Shown: one piece after another, positions 23,364 through 35,610 of the stretch
Position numbering within the stretch: position 1 is the first letter of the stretch
Layout: each line of letters begins with the position of its first letter
Assembly: GCF_963675165.1 (NCBI RefSeq)
Contig: NC_087388.1
Coordinates: forward strand, 6,357,651-6,421,650
Direction: 5' to 3'
Source of the DNA: Halichondria panicea
Lineage: Eukaryota > Porifera > Demospongiae > Suberitida > Halichondriidae
DNA: 64,000 bases
Notes under the pieces: model-generated
What the model saw: the letters and a program-made list of their open reading frames with translations, nothing else
Database searches by the model: none
Told to the model about the DNA's origin: nothing
Translations under genes and position numbers: made by a program

Positions 23364-24417
23364 TTAAATAAATAGTCATGTAGGACAGTTAAAGTTTTGA
23401 CTAATATAAACACACAGACACACACAGACAGCTTTACCGTATCCCTCGTGCGGCTACGCCTCGAGGCATTATATTGCCTAGAATTATAGCCTGTATATAG
23501 TTACTGTAGTTGCACCTATACCTGCATATAGTTATACACAATTATATCATGTCAAAATTAAACCATTCATTATGGGCTAAAACATGACAGTACATATAAG
23601 AGCAATACCTACTCAAGCAACACCTATGTACATGTAGCCTATACACTAATGACAATGTAACAGTTATTGTTCAAAGAGCACATGACATGAGTACTCTATA
23701 AGCACTGTCAAGAGTTCATTAGAAAGAGTACGCAACTCCACTTAAAACCATAGTGTGTTTCTCTTCCAACCTACGTCGCAACCACATGCTGTTGTATAAA
23801 CTAATTTGCAATAAATAACTTATAGTGACGATTGTGATAATTATATATCACTAATTTACAACTGCCAGTAGGAAAGGCAATGAGTTACTAACCATTGCCT
23901 TTCCTGCTAGTTGCGGTTACAACAGTTAGAGTATCTGTGATGTGGGTCTGGAGGAGGAATGCTTTTTGTGTACAGTCTATTGGAGTTGCGTACTCTTCCT
24001 AATGAACTCTTGGCACTGTATTGCTGTTTGTAACTATCCACATATATAGACGTACACAATATCAGAGATGTCTGTATACACACAACACATTAATTCCAAG
24101 CTAAGCGAGGCTTTAATCTCACGGTCACATTGAGATTTTGGCCAGATCATTCGCAACGTATCTTTCTGGGCTTGGATTAACGGAATTCAAGTTAGTACTC
24201 TTTACGGGAAATTGTACTCACGTGTCGTATAGGTATAATTAGTATTAACGGACATTATAAATAGTAGGACAAAGCATTCCTAAAGCCACCCACACACCAC
24301 ACTAAGCCATTGTCTAGTCACATGATGTTTGTTTATTGTGTTTGTCTAAAATTTTGTTTGTCTATATTAATGGTCTAAGTAGCTGTATACAGTTAGTTTG
24401 TTAGTTTGGAACTAAAC
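23364..24417. other. Spacer T10-T11
   Basis: Counterpart of the T3-T4 spacer without the 355-bp element. It contains a GC-rich hairpin near 23440-23470, a complete hairpin element (23709-24012) and the T11 upstream region (M-box 24318-24325). Confidence 0.6.
23709..24012. mobile_element. 304-bp hairpin element upstream of T11
   Basis: Same family and position as the elements before T4 and T9, with GCACTGT repeats at 23702-23708 and 24013-24019. Shared position indicates co-duplication with the gene and not three separate insertions. Confidence 0.7.
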
Positions 24418-25927
24418 ATGTTTGGCCAGTTTTCTAGCCCATCACTGAATGAAGGAAGTTATGACTACAAGTTCATAAAAGAACCTGCAGACTCTCTCAA
24501 GTGTCTCATCTGTCTGCTAGTAGTTAGGGAGCCACAACAACATGGCGGCTGTGGGAAGCTATTCTGTAAAGTGTGTATTGACAAGCACACAGTCCTAAAA
24601 AATACCTGTTCACATTGCAGGCAGCCATTAAATAACTCAAATGGCTTTCCAACCATCTTCAATGATTTCAGAAGTAAGTGGTATATAGATCAAAGCTTTC
24701 CCAGTGTAAATTATGAATAGTGTGTTAAAACAATAAATTATATACATATACCTGTACCTGCATGCATGCATACATCACCCCTATAACCGTATACAAACAC
24801 ATGCAGGTGATCAAGAGGTCAAGTCTCTAATGGTGTACTGCAGCACTGCTTGCGGTTGGAAAGGAGAGCTGGGATCACTCGATAATCACAAGCAGAAAGA
24901 CTGTGAGAACACAGTAGTCTTTTGCGAAAACAATTGTGGTGAAATAAATATGATTCGAAAGAATCTCAAGGCCCATCTCGAGTCCAAGTGTCCTAATCGA
25001 CTACACAAATGCCCTCACTGTGGTGCAAACAACCAGTACAAAAACCACCAACTTCATACCAAATTACATTGCCCCAAACGATTGCATTGTTGTGTTCATT
25101 GTGGTGAAAACGGCTGCTTTGATGAGCGTACTTCTACACATTTGGAGGTTTGTCCCAAGATGAAAATTGCGTGTAAAAAGTGCACACAACGTATCCTGCG
25201 CTGCCAGCTGCCAACTCATCCAAAACAATGTACGTTTGAACCAGTGCCCTGTAAATATGCTGAAGTTGGGTGCAACGTTCGGCCTCTACGCAGAGACCTC
25301 AAGAAGCACGAAGAAAATTACCAACTTCACCTTCGAGTTACCACAGAAACAGTACTCGAGCTAAAGAAAATGCTTTCCAAACCAGTTGTCCCAGTTACAG
25401 TTGCCCCAGTTACATACAAAGTTGCAGATTTTGCTAAGCGCAAAACAGACAATGATGTAATCTACAGTCCTTCGTTCTACACTTCCACAAATGGGTACAA
25501 AATGTGCTTAAGAATAAATGCCAACGGTATTGGCACTGGCGAAGGCACACATGTCTCTGTGTTTACTTGCCTCATGGCAGGAGAATATGATGACTACCTG
25601 ACCTGGCCGTTCACTGGGAGGGTAACAATCGAGCTACTCAACCAACGGGAGGACAAGAACCATCACAAGAAGACAACCACATTCCCAGCACACGATGTGG
25701 CCAGTCAGAGAGTGGTGGATGGTGAGAGAGGGTTAGGAGGTGGACGGACTAAGTTCATCTCCCACGCTGACCTCGCTCACAAGCCTCTTACAAACACTCA
25801 GTACCTCAAAGACGACACTCTAATATTTCGTGTATCTGCAGAAGCCCCTAACTACAAACCATGGCTGGAGTGTATCGAGTGTGTGACATTATTACATAGG
25901 ACAGCTAAAGTTTCAACTATAGTGTGA
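24418..25927 (+). CDS. T11: TRAF-like RING/TRAF-zinc-finger/MATH protein
   Basis: Exons are 24418-24673 and 24807-25927, giving 458 residues. It is the near-identical duplicate of T4, with the last RING pair reading CSHC (T4: CPHC). Other differences include GGYDY to GSYDY and CKV to CNV in the last zinc finger. The frame is open. Confidence 0.85.
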
Positions 25928-26767
25928 TAACGTGATATTTCCTATGTTGACCTACGTGTACAATATATATTGTGTCAAAACCAGTACTTTCATACATTAT
26001 GGGCTACAAACAATGACATGCTATTGTTCAACTAACAAAGACTGCACAACTGAAGTGGTATAGACATGCATGCATGCATGCACACGCAAGCGGTCAAATA
26101 TTATGTACCAGTATTACAAGATAACAATAAATATTTCCCACCTACTACACTTTTGCCATGTAGTCTAGTGGGGTTTAACTGTCATAAATTGGCACCTCAG
26201 GGCTACAAGGGAAAATATGGCTCATAAATTGGCACCTCAAGCATATGCAACACAAAGGAAAATAATGGTGTCTTCGATGAATGAAGATGAATGAAATGTC
26301 TTGCATGAGAAACAAAATGTCATAAATGAAAAACATGGAGTCGGGTGTAGTCTGTAGACTAGTTTATCAAAATTCTGCTGTGTGCTTGCAGAAGGAGCTG
26401 CTTTAGAGACACTCTGGGAGAAGGCTAGGGCTCAAGCTGAGCCGCCTTGCTCACTAGTACTGCACGCCACTTCACTAGGCCTGTTCAGTTTCTGTTCAAA
26501 GAAAAAGAAGCCAGTTTAATAATAATATAGGAGTGGCTATTTTAAGCTTACCTTCGCTTGCCTACTAGCCTGGCATAGCCGGTCTAGACACCGTCTAGAG
26601 CTATATCTGTGTTGTTTTTTCTGGCTGGTTGCTGCAGTAGGTACGTGGAGGGAGGGACTGACTAATTGCAAAGAGAGGGGAGTGGCTCTGTATCGTTCGC
26701 TTGGAGGGAGGGGCTGGCTGCTCATATTCTGTCCAAGCTGCGCAAGGCTTTGAGTGTGGACAGGAAC

Positions 26768-27076
26768 TAGTTGGACGGAGCCCGACCGTCCCTGACGGGA
26801 GGTAGGGTTTCAAGCCTATGTCAGGATTTGTCTTTGCTGCAACTATAGTTGCAGCCCAATCAGATTGCAGCATTTCTACTGTGGTGTGTCACGTCCGGTT
26901 GCGCAACCTCAAGCAAGGTAAAATTGGTTAACACCCACTTCAGAATAATAATATTCATAGAATAAAATGATTATTCATAGCTGCTTATCAGCTTGTTACA
27001 TAATTCAGCAAGACAAATCCTGACATAGGCTTGAAACCCGACCTCCCGTCAGGGACGGTCGGGCTCCGCCCAACTA
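26768..27076. mobile_element. 309-bp MITE with 9-bp target duplication
   Basis: Terminal arms of about 67 bp, starting TAGTTGG(A/G)CGGAGCCCGACC and extending through CAGGATTTGTC, are inverted. GACAGGAAC flanks both ends exactly (26759-26767 and 27077-27085). The interior is AT-rich and non-coding. A 9-bp duplication is typical of Mutator-like elements. Confidence 0.8.
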
Positions 27077-27241
27077 GACAGGAACGTCAACCCTGGTGTG
27101 GAGGAGCTCTCTTCTTCCTAGTTGTCTTCTTGTTTGAATAGTGTTGCTATGTGGTAGTCATGCAAGCTTATATAGCTGGATGCATAGCAACCAGTCAGCC
27201 AATCAGATGAGACATATATCAGTTAATACACAGTGCCTCGA

Positions 27242-27314
27242 GGTTTATGACAGTAAACCACACCTCCCCCTCGGGCTTACGCCCTCGTAATCGGGAGGTT
27301 TACTGTCATAAACC
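27242..27314. repeat. Small foldback repeat
   Basis: GGTTTATGACAGTAAACC at the left pairs with GGTTTACTGTCATAAACC at the right around a GC-rich centre. Related half-sites (TTTAACTGTCATAAATTGG) occur near 26174. Confidence 0.6.
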
Positions 27315-28212
27315 CCTCTACACTGTATATTAACTAATACTTATTATGTAAGTATACTGCTCTAAACCTACCACATACTTCAGGGACGTACTATATACAT
27401 GCATACACGTACTAAAGTCCATTTGTGTTGAAAATGGACCTGAAACTTTATTGTCTGATTTGGTATACCTGCATGTTCTGGACATTATTGGAAGGGTCTC
27501 TTTCAAAAATGCTGACATTAGATCTACGAAATTTAAGTTACGGCTGTTAAAAAATAATACACACCCCTTCAACTGTCCTTATATTTACATCATCTCTGAT
27601 TGGCTAAAAACATTAGATTACATGGAAGCATAATCTACAAGAAGGTACTTATTCTACAGGAAGTGGACGCATATTTTACAGGAAATGGGCGCCTATTCTA
27701 CAAGAAGTGGACACATATTCTACAGGAAATGGACTCATATTCTACAGAAAGTGACAAATAATTTGCAGGAAGTTCTCAAAAGTTAGAATGAAATTTTTAG
27801 TGAAAGTGACAAGAAGATGACAAAAACATTATAAAAAACACAGAATGCAATAGTTTGTTCAGTCAATATCCATGTCCACTGTTGCTTTGTATTGCTTTTT
27901 CCAGTTGGGCATGGGCAGGGGGCCAGGAAGCATCAAAAACACTTCAGCAATCGCTTGACACTTTCTATTGAGTTTTTTAAGGTTCCATGCCGGTCCAGTC
28001 TGCTGTATACCCCCCTCCACTCCGCCACAGAGCTTCATTCTTCCTAACCACCTTGGTTACGGTTAGATTCCTTCGGCTTTGCGCCTCGGGCTAACCGCAA
28101 CCTCAGAGGTTACATAGACGCATATTCTACTCTTAGGTGTAGTCTATACTATACATACATGCAAGGAAAATTATATTATGGTACTAAGCAATCTCTTTCC
28201 ATACTCACTCAC

Positions 28213-28321
28213 CTATCGTACCTTTGCCCCCTTGTTGAAGGAGTCTGGCACAGGAGACAAGGCCTTCCCTCCGAGTCACACTCTTGTGAGCACACACTGC
28301 CATCAGATGCCGTGTAGTAGT
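28213..28321 (-). pseudogene. Ankyrin-repeat relic exon
   Basis: Duplicate of the relic at 10922-11031, with one extra base near 28309 (CATCAGATGCC against CATCAGAGCC). Acceptor and donor are retained. Confidence 0.45.
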
Positions 28322-28586
28322 CTGTGTGTGTGTGTATATGAGGGTGGGTGGGGGGTGGGTGGGCAATCAGCACAAGTATATACGTAACGTGTACATCGGA
28401 CATTATGAATCAATACTAGCAGGCTACAAAACATAATAATTCATACTTACTAAAGCATGTACTTCCCATTGTCAAGGGCTTATAATCTCTTTATAAGACC
28501 TTGCCATATTGTCTATATATAGTAAAGTCACATGATGCATGTCTATTAAGTACATGTAAGTATATAGAGCTGTACAGTTACTAAAC

Positions 28587-30061
28587 ATGAATGGCCTATC
28601 ACGTGCACTCAATGAAGGAGGTTACGACTACAAGTTCATAGAAGAACCGGCAGACTCTCTCAAGTGTCTCATCTGTCTGCTAGTAGTTAGGGAGCCACAA
28701 CAACATGGCGGCTGTGGGAAGCTATTCTGTAAAGTGTGTATTGACAAGCACATGCACATGCACACTCCTAAGAGATACCTGTCCAAAGTGCAGGCAGCCA
28801 TTAAATAACTCAAATGGCTTTCCAAACATCTTCAATGATTTCAGAAGTAAGTAGAGGGCTTCATTCAAGAATAACAAGGATGGCCTTAAACTGTAGATCA
28901 AAGCTTTCCAGATATGTGAATAGTGTGTCAAAACACCCTATAATTATATATACGACACGTATACCTTGTCTTAAATAATAAAATCATAAACACTGCACAC
29001 ACGCACATGCAGGTGATCAGGAGGTCAAGTCTCTAATGGTGTACTGCAGCACTGCTTGCGGTTGGAAAGGAGAGCTGGGATCACTTGATAATCACAAGCA
29101 GAAAGACTGTGAAAACACAGTAGTCTTTTGCAAAAAACAATTGTGGTGCAATAAACATTTTTCGAAAGAATCTCAAGGCCCATCTCGAGTCCAAGTGTCC
29201 TAATCGACTACACAAATGCCCTGACTGTGGGGCAAATAACCAGTACAAAAACCACCAACTTCATACTAACTTATATTGCCCCAAGCGATCGTACTCTTGT
29301 GTTCATTGTGGTGAAAACGGCTGCTTTGATGAGCGTACTTCTACACATTTGGAGGTTTGTCCCAAGATGATAATTGCATGTAAAAAGTGCACACAACGTA
29401 TCCTGCGCTGCCAGCTGCCAACTCATCCAACAGAATGTAAGTTTGAACCAGTGCCCTGCAAATATGCTGCAGTCGGGTGCAAAGTGCAACCTCTTCGCAA
29501 AGACCTCAAGAAGCACGAGGATGATGACCAACTACACCTTCGAGTTACCACAGAAACAGTGCTCGAGCTAAAGAAAATGCTTCCCAAACCCGTTACCCCA
29601 GTTGAGTCACAGATTTTGATAAGCATAAAAAGGCCAACGATATAATCTACAGTCCTGCGTTCTACACTTCCACAAATGGGTACAAAATGTGCTTAAGAAT
29701 AGATGTCAATGGTAATGGCACTGGCAATGGAACACTTGTCTCTGTGTACACTTGCCTCATAGTAGGTGAATACGATGACTACCTGACCTGGCCGTTCACC
29801 GGGACATTTACCATCGAGATTCTAAATCAGCTAGAGAATCGGAGCCATTACCTAAAAACATACAAAATACCAGCAGACGAATACAGTGACAGAGTTTTGG
29901 ACTCAGAGAGGAGGGACAGTCGGGGCTGTCTTAAATTTATCTCACACACAGACCTAGCTAAACAGTCGCAGTGCCAGTACCTCAAAGATGACACTTTGAT
30001 TTTCAGAGTATCTGTAGCAGAAGTACCAGACTACAAACAATACCTTGAGTGTATCAACTGA
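28587..30061 (+). pseudogene. T12: TRAF-like pseudogene, twin of T5
   Basis: Exons are 28587-28846 and 29013-30061. It carries the same 10-bp RING microduplication, the same extra A in exon 2 and the same linker deletion as T5, so the gene was already dead when the block duplicated. A difference from T5 is C to T near 29085 (CACTTGATAATC). Confidence 0.9.
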
Positions 30062-30401
30062 TGCTTTATATATGCGTGTATACAGATATATATAGACTGA
30101 GTATTTGTGGTGGTGGTCGTAGATATTTAGTACTTATACATGTACGTCTTATACGTCAGATATCAAGTGCATTGAAAAGTCAATAGGCAATTAAATGTAT
30201 ACATGTACATACACTGTCGAACATTATGTAATGGTATAGTGATGCAACATGCCCTGCATATACAGACCACTGGAATGTTTTTATCTGCACGCCCACTCAC
30301 CGCATGGGTAACTAATTGCTATTGTCTATAGTGAGTCACATGATGTTATTAAGTAACTATAACTGCATGCAAACATACAGTTGTACCTATAGTTGGTAAA
30401 C
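30062..30401. other. Spacer T12-T13
   Basis: Duplicate of the T5-T6 spacer; the M-box is at 30336-30343 and nothing else is recognised. Confidence 0.6.
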
Positions 30402-31862
30402 ATGAATAGTAGCCCATCACTCAATGAGGGAGGTTACTATGACTACAAGTTCGTAGAAGAACCTGCAGACTCTCTCAAGTGTCTCATCTGTCTGCTAGTA
30501 GTTAGGGAGCCACAACAACATGGCGGCTGTGGGAAGCTATTCTGTAAAGTGTGTATTGACAAGCACAAGACCCTCAGCAATAACTGTCCACACTGCAGGC
30601 AGCCATTAAATAACTCAAATGGCTTTCCAACCATCTTCAATGATTTCAGAAGTAAGTGGTATAGATTAAAGCTTTCCCAGTGAAAATGATGTGCTAAAAC
30701 AATAATAATAATTATATACTGTGTAACATACGTGTACATGTATATGCACTCCTATTATTACCATAAACACTGCATACACGCACGCACAGGTGATCAAGAG
30801 GTCAAGTCTCTAATGGTGTACTGCAACACTGCTTGCGGTTGGAAAGGAGAGCTGGGATCACTCGATAATCATAAGCAGAAAGACTGTGAGAACACAGTAG
30901 TCTTTTGCGAAAACAATTGTGGTGAAATAAATATCATTCGAAAGAATCTCAAGGCCCATCTCGAGTCCAAGTGTCCTAATCGACTACACAAATGCCCTGA
31001 CTGTGGTGCAAACAACCAGTACAAAAACCAACAAGTTCATACCAAATTACATTGCCCCAAGCGATTGCATTGTTGTGTTCATTGTGGTGAAAACGGCTGC
31101 TTTGATGAGCGTACTTCTACACATTTGGAGGTTTGTCCCAAGATGATAATTGCCTGTAAAAAGTGCACACAACGTATCCTGCGCTGCCAGCTGCCAACTC
31201 ACCCAAAAGAATGCACGTTTGAACCAGTGCCCTGTAAATATGCTGCAGTTGGGTGCAAAGTTCGGCCTCTACGCAAAGACCTCAAGAAGCACGAGGATGA
31301 TGACCAACTACACCTTCGAGTTACCACAGAAACAGTGCTCGAGCTAAAGAAAATGCTTCCCAAACCCGTTGCCCCAGTTACATGCAGAGTTACATATTTT
31401 GACGAGCACAAAAAGGCCAATCGTATAGTCCACAGTCCTCCGTTCTACACTTCCACAACTGGGTACAAAATGTGTTTAAGAATAGATGCCAACGGCAATG
31501 ACACTGGTGAAGGAACACATGTCTCTGTGTTCACATGTCTTTTGGCAGGAGAATACGATGACTACCAGGCCTGGCTATTCACTGGGACGGTTACCATCAA
31601 GCTTCTAAATCAGCTAGAGAATCAGAGCCATTATCTAAAAACGTTCAAAATACCAGCAGACAATGAAGCCAGTCTGAGAGTGGTTGATGGTGATAGAGGG
31701 CCGGGATATGGCTGGCATAAGTTTATCTCCCACGCTGAAATCGCTCACAAGCCTCATAAAAACATTCAGTACCTCAAAGACGACATTCTAATATTTCGAG
31801 TATCTGCAGAAGCTCCTGACTACAAGCCATGGCTAGAGTGTACTCAGTTTGTGTATACGTAG
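30402..31862 (+). CDS. T13: TRAF-like RING/TRAF-zinc-finger/MATH protein
   Basis: Exons are 30402-30651 and 30790-31862, giving 440 residues. It is the duplicate of T6, open throughout. It has AWLFTG where almost all other MATH copies have a WPFTG motif, a change at a strongly conserved position. Confidence 0.85.
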
Positions 31863-33054
31863 TGGCGTTATTACATAGGACAGCTAAAGTTTTAACTAAT
31901 GTGGTAACGTGATATTGCCTATAGTATAGTATAGTTGACCAACGTGTACAATATATCGTGTCAAAACCAGTACTTTCATACATTATGGGCTATAACATGT
32001 CCTACCTCCTCTGGGTAATCACTACCTAGCCTGTATACAAACAATGACACGCTATTGTTTAACTATAACAAAGACTGCACAACTAAAGTGGTATACATGT
32101 ACATGAACTAGCGGTCACATATTATGTCCCAGATAACGATTATGTAAGTTAGTACTGTATTACACTGCTCTAAACCTACTACATACCGTATAGCGGGTAT
32201 ATTTCTACATATAGGGTATAGTTTTTAAGATCAACAGAATTAAAGTTACGGCTGTTGAAATAATACACACCCCTTCAACTGTCCTTATAATTATATATAG
32301 GGAAATAGTATAACTAGCAAACAGTTACATATTCTCTCACATGTCGTAGGTGTTGACCTTTTCCCCCTTGTTGAGAGTGTAGCACAGGAGATGAGGCCCT
32401 CCATCCGAGTCACACTCTTGTGAGCACACACCGCCATCAGAGCCGTGTAGTAGTGTGTGCGTGTGTGTGTGTGTGTGTGTGTGCATGTGTGTGATCGAGG
32501 GGGAGGGAGGAATGATCCGGGACATTAGACTAGTAGCGAGCCACAAACATAATTATTCATGCATACTTACCAAAGCAAGTAATTACCGTTGTCAATTATG
32601 ACATATATAGCTTATAATTATGACGAGCTGCGGCCTGAGGGCATTATGTTGCTCCAGTGTAATTGCCATGTTGCAAGAGGGCGCCTGCAATAACTAACTT
32701 ATATATAATTGCCCAATGACGTCAAACTCTTCTGATTGGTCAACTTTTTCTATAAACTTGTGTTTTATCATTAGATTTTGAGCTATAGGGTAGAATGGTG
32801 GGGCAAGTCAAAAAGCATATTTCACCTGCATTTACACACAGTAACATGCCCTATGTTCTTACAGTGCAATTAATTAATGGTATAGCGATGCAACGTGTTA
32901 TGTGCATATACAGAGCACTGGAATGCTTTGATCTACACGCCCACTCACCACATGGGTAACAAGATATCTTAATTGCTATTGTCTAGTGAGTCACATGATG
33001 TTATTAATTAAATAACTGCATGTTTACATACAGTTGTACCTATAGTTGGTAAAC
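31863..33054. other. Spacer T13-T14
   Basis: It begins as a duplicate of the T6-T7 spacer, with an ankyrin relic at about 32341-32455 (minus) and a (TG)n tract. Between about 32700 and 32900 it carries variants typical of the T2-T3 spacer (TTCACCTGCATT, GTTCTTACAGTGC, TATAGCGATG), then returns to the T7 type (M-box 32991-32998). Confidence 0.6.
32341..32455 (-). pseudogene. Ankyrin-repeat relic exon
   Basis: Duplicate of the relic at 15044; same out-of-frame halves and same lost acceptor. Confidence 0.45.
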
Positions 33055-34709
33055 ATGAATGGTAGCCCATCACTCAATGAGGGAGGTTATGACTACAAGT
33101 TCGTAGAAGAACCTGCAGACTCTCTCAAGTGTCTCATCTGTCTGCTAGTAGTTAGGGAACCACAACAACATGGCGGCTGTGGGAAGCTATTCTGCAAGAG
33201 CTGTATTGACAAGCACACAGTCATAAGAAATACCTGCTGTCCACACTGCAGGCAGCCATTAAATAACTCAAATGGCTTTCCAACCATCTTCAATGATTTC
33301 AGAAGTAAGTGGTATAGATCAAAGCTTTCCCGGTGTAAATTATGAATAGTGTGCCCAGTAAAACAATAATTACGTATACCGTATAGTGGGTAATTTTCGG
33401 GGGACAAAATATTCGTGGTTCAGCAATATTGAGACATTTCGTGGGTAATATTTTCGTGGTTGGAGCTTGCACTGTAGGTAAAGGTAGACAAGATCGCTTT
33501 ATTCATGGGTAAAATATTCGTGATCAGACCTTCAACCACAAAAACCACGAATATTTGCCCCACGAATTACAACCATAAACACTGCATACACGCACAGGTG
33601 ATCAAGAGGTCAAGTCTCTAATGGTGTACTGCAGCACTGCTTGCGGTTGGAAAGGAGAGCTGGGATCACTCGATAATCACAAGCAGAAAGACTGTGAGAA
33701 CTCATTAGTATTTTGCGAAAACAATTGTGGAGAAATAAACATTTTTCGGAAGAATCTCCAGGCCCATCTCGAGTCCAAGTGTCCTAATCGACTACACAAA
33801 TGCCCTCACTGTGGTGCAAACAACCAGTACAAAAACCACCAAGTTCATACCAAATTACATTGCCCCAAGCGATTGCATTGTTGTGTTCATTGTGGTGAAA
33901 ACGGTTGCTTTGATGAGCGTACTTCTACACATTTGGAGGTTTGTCCCAAGATGATAATTGCCTGTAAAAAGTGCACACAACGTATCCTGCGCTTCCAGCT
34001 GCCAACTCATCCAAAAGAATGCACGTTTGAACCAGTGTCCTGTAAATATGTTGCAGTCGGGTGCAAAGTTCGGCCTCTACGCAAAGACCTCAAGAAGCAT
34101 GAGGAAGACTACCAACTTCACCTCCAAGTTACCACAGAAACAGTGCTTGAGCTGAAGAAAATGCTTCCCAAACCAGTTGCCGCAGTTGCAGTTGCCCCAG
34201 TTACAGTTGCCCCAGTTACAGTTGCCCCGGTTACATGCAGAGTTGCAGATTTTGACAAGTGCAAAACAGACAATGATGTAATCTACAGTCCTTCGTTCTA
34301 CACTTCCACAAATGGGTACAAAATGTGCTTAAGAATAGATGCCAACGGTAATGGCACTGGCAGTGAAACACACGTCTCTGTGTTCACTTGCCTCATGGTA
34401 GGTGAATACGATGACTACCTTACCTGGCCGTTCACTGGGAGGGTCACAGTTGAGCTACTCAATCAACTGGAGGACAAGAACCATCACAAGGAGACAACTA
34501 CATTCCCAGCAGAACTTGTGGCTAGCCAGAGAGTGGTGGATGGTGAGAGAGGGTTAGGAAGGGGCTACCATAAGTACATCTCCCACACTGACCTCGCTCA
34601 CAAGCCTCGTAAAAACATTCAGTACCTCAAAAACGACACTCTAATATTTCGAGTCTCTGCAGAAGCTCCTGACTACAAGCCATGGCTGGAGTGTACTCAC
34701 TTTGTGTAG
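33055..34709 (+). CDS. T14: TRAF-like RING/TRAF-zinc-finger/MATH protein
   Basis: Exons are 33055-33304 and 33598-34709, giving 453 residues. The intron is enlarged to 293 bp by a CGTATAGCGGG-family element (33379-33570), as in T1. In the zinc-finger region ILRCQLPTH has become ILRFQLPTH, removing a cysteine kept by all its close paralogues, so one zinc site is probably weakened. Four VAPVT-like units (first degenerate, VAAVA). The 3' flank matches that of T9, not T7. The frame is open. Confidence 0.8.
33379..33570. repeat. CGTATAGCGGG-family element in T14 intron
   Basis: It starts CCGTATAGTGGGTAATTTTC and ends CACGAATATTTGCCCCACGAA. It sits at the same intron position as the T1 element, so T1 and T14 introns share ancestry or conversion. 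Confidence 0.65.
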
Positions 34710-35003
34710 TTATATAATCATGTGTTGGACGTACAGTTATAGTTTTGACTAGTTCATTTCATAATTATTGCCTATCATTTTATAGCCTGTATAGTTACTG
34801 TAGTTGCACCTACGTGCATATAGCTAGTTACATATGTTAAAATTAAACTATTCATTATGGGATATAACATGACGGTACATATAAGAGCAACACCTGGCCT
34901 GCAAACAATGACATTATTATTGTTCAACGAGTAGAATTGTAGTAGAGTGCGAATGGAGTAAACTATAGAGTAGGATACAACTAGTACAATGGGTATCAGT
35001 ATA

Positions 35004-35610
35004 TCCCTTTCCCGTTCAGCCGCACACAATCTGGAAAATCTGGAACAGTTCCATCACTTTAGTTTGCATCTGAGCCCAACCCACCAAATTAGCTTGATGT
35101 TATCTCCGCCCCCAATGAAGTGGCTAATGGCTTGTAGAGATGGGCGTGGGTCAATGGCTGTGCACAAACTAACCATCGATTTTATGCCTTGCTGCTGCCT
35201 CGATGGAAGTATGTGTGGCCTTTAAAAGCTGCACTCTGGTCAACTAAGCTGCTTAGCAAGCATGTAGACTATTGTAGAGCTTGTGTCCACTTGTGAAGTG
35301 CCTGTGTACACAAATGGCTTGCTGCTTCCTCTTCGAAAATATTCTATGGCTACCAAGATAGTCCAGAGGGTCTACCAATGGATACTACTCAGTCCTACAT
35401 GCTGTCTAGCTTGTTTTAAACCTTTTTTTTTTTTTTTTTTTTTTAAAGTGTCCTAATTGAACAGCTCAGCAGAACATCAAAGGATAATCGCATTCATGAT
35501 ACTATCCAATCTGCCACAGAATCCAATATCATGCAACATTCACAAGTTGATAGCACGCTCCCTCCCAGATTGTTGTTGTAAAATTTACAACATTTTGACC
35601 GGTAAAGGGA
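35004..35610. mobile_element. 607-bp Tc1/mariner-like non-autonomous element
   Basis: Left end TCCCTTTCCCG and right end CGGTAAAGGGA are inverted and flanked by TA on both sides. The region after T9 (near 21256-21290) shows the uninterrupted site CAGTATATAGAAGCCAGTAG. The interior has a poly-T run near 35424 and no transposase. Confidence 0.65.

Larger units (their letters stand above)
25928..28586. other. Long spacer T11-T12
   Basis: 2.7 kb with no convincing gene. It contains a CATAAATTGGCACCTC direct repeat (26184-26240), a 309-bp inverted-repeat element (26768-27076), a small foldback around 27242-27314, the minisatellite (about 27655-27765), a GC-rich hairpin near 28050-28100, an ankyrin relic (28213-28321) and an M-box at 28528-28535. 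Confidence 0.6.
24050..33085 (+). repeat. Segmental duplication, copy B (T11 to T14 exon 1)
   Basis: Partner of 8330-15790. It includes 1,574 bp (about 26036-27609) that copy A lacks. That extra part begins with the usual 3'-flank sequence (GACTGCACAACTGAAGTGG), so copy A probably suffered a deletion and copy B is closer to the ancestor. Confidence 0.8.

Noticed and set aside
26537-26873. Two overlapping minus-strand ORFs (62 and 90 codons)
   Set aside because: Overlap each other in different frames and run into the arm of the 309-bp element; no coding signature.
34989-35225. 78-codon ORF with a Ser-rich start
   Set aside because: Lies inside the TA-flanked element and is not similar to any transposase.
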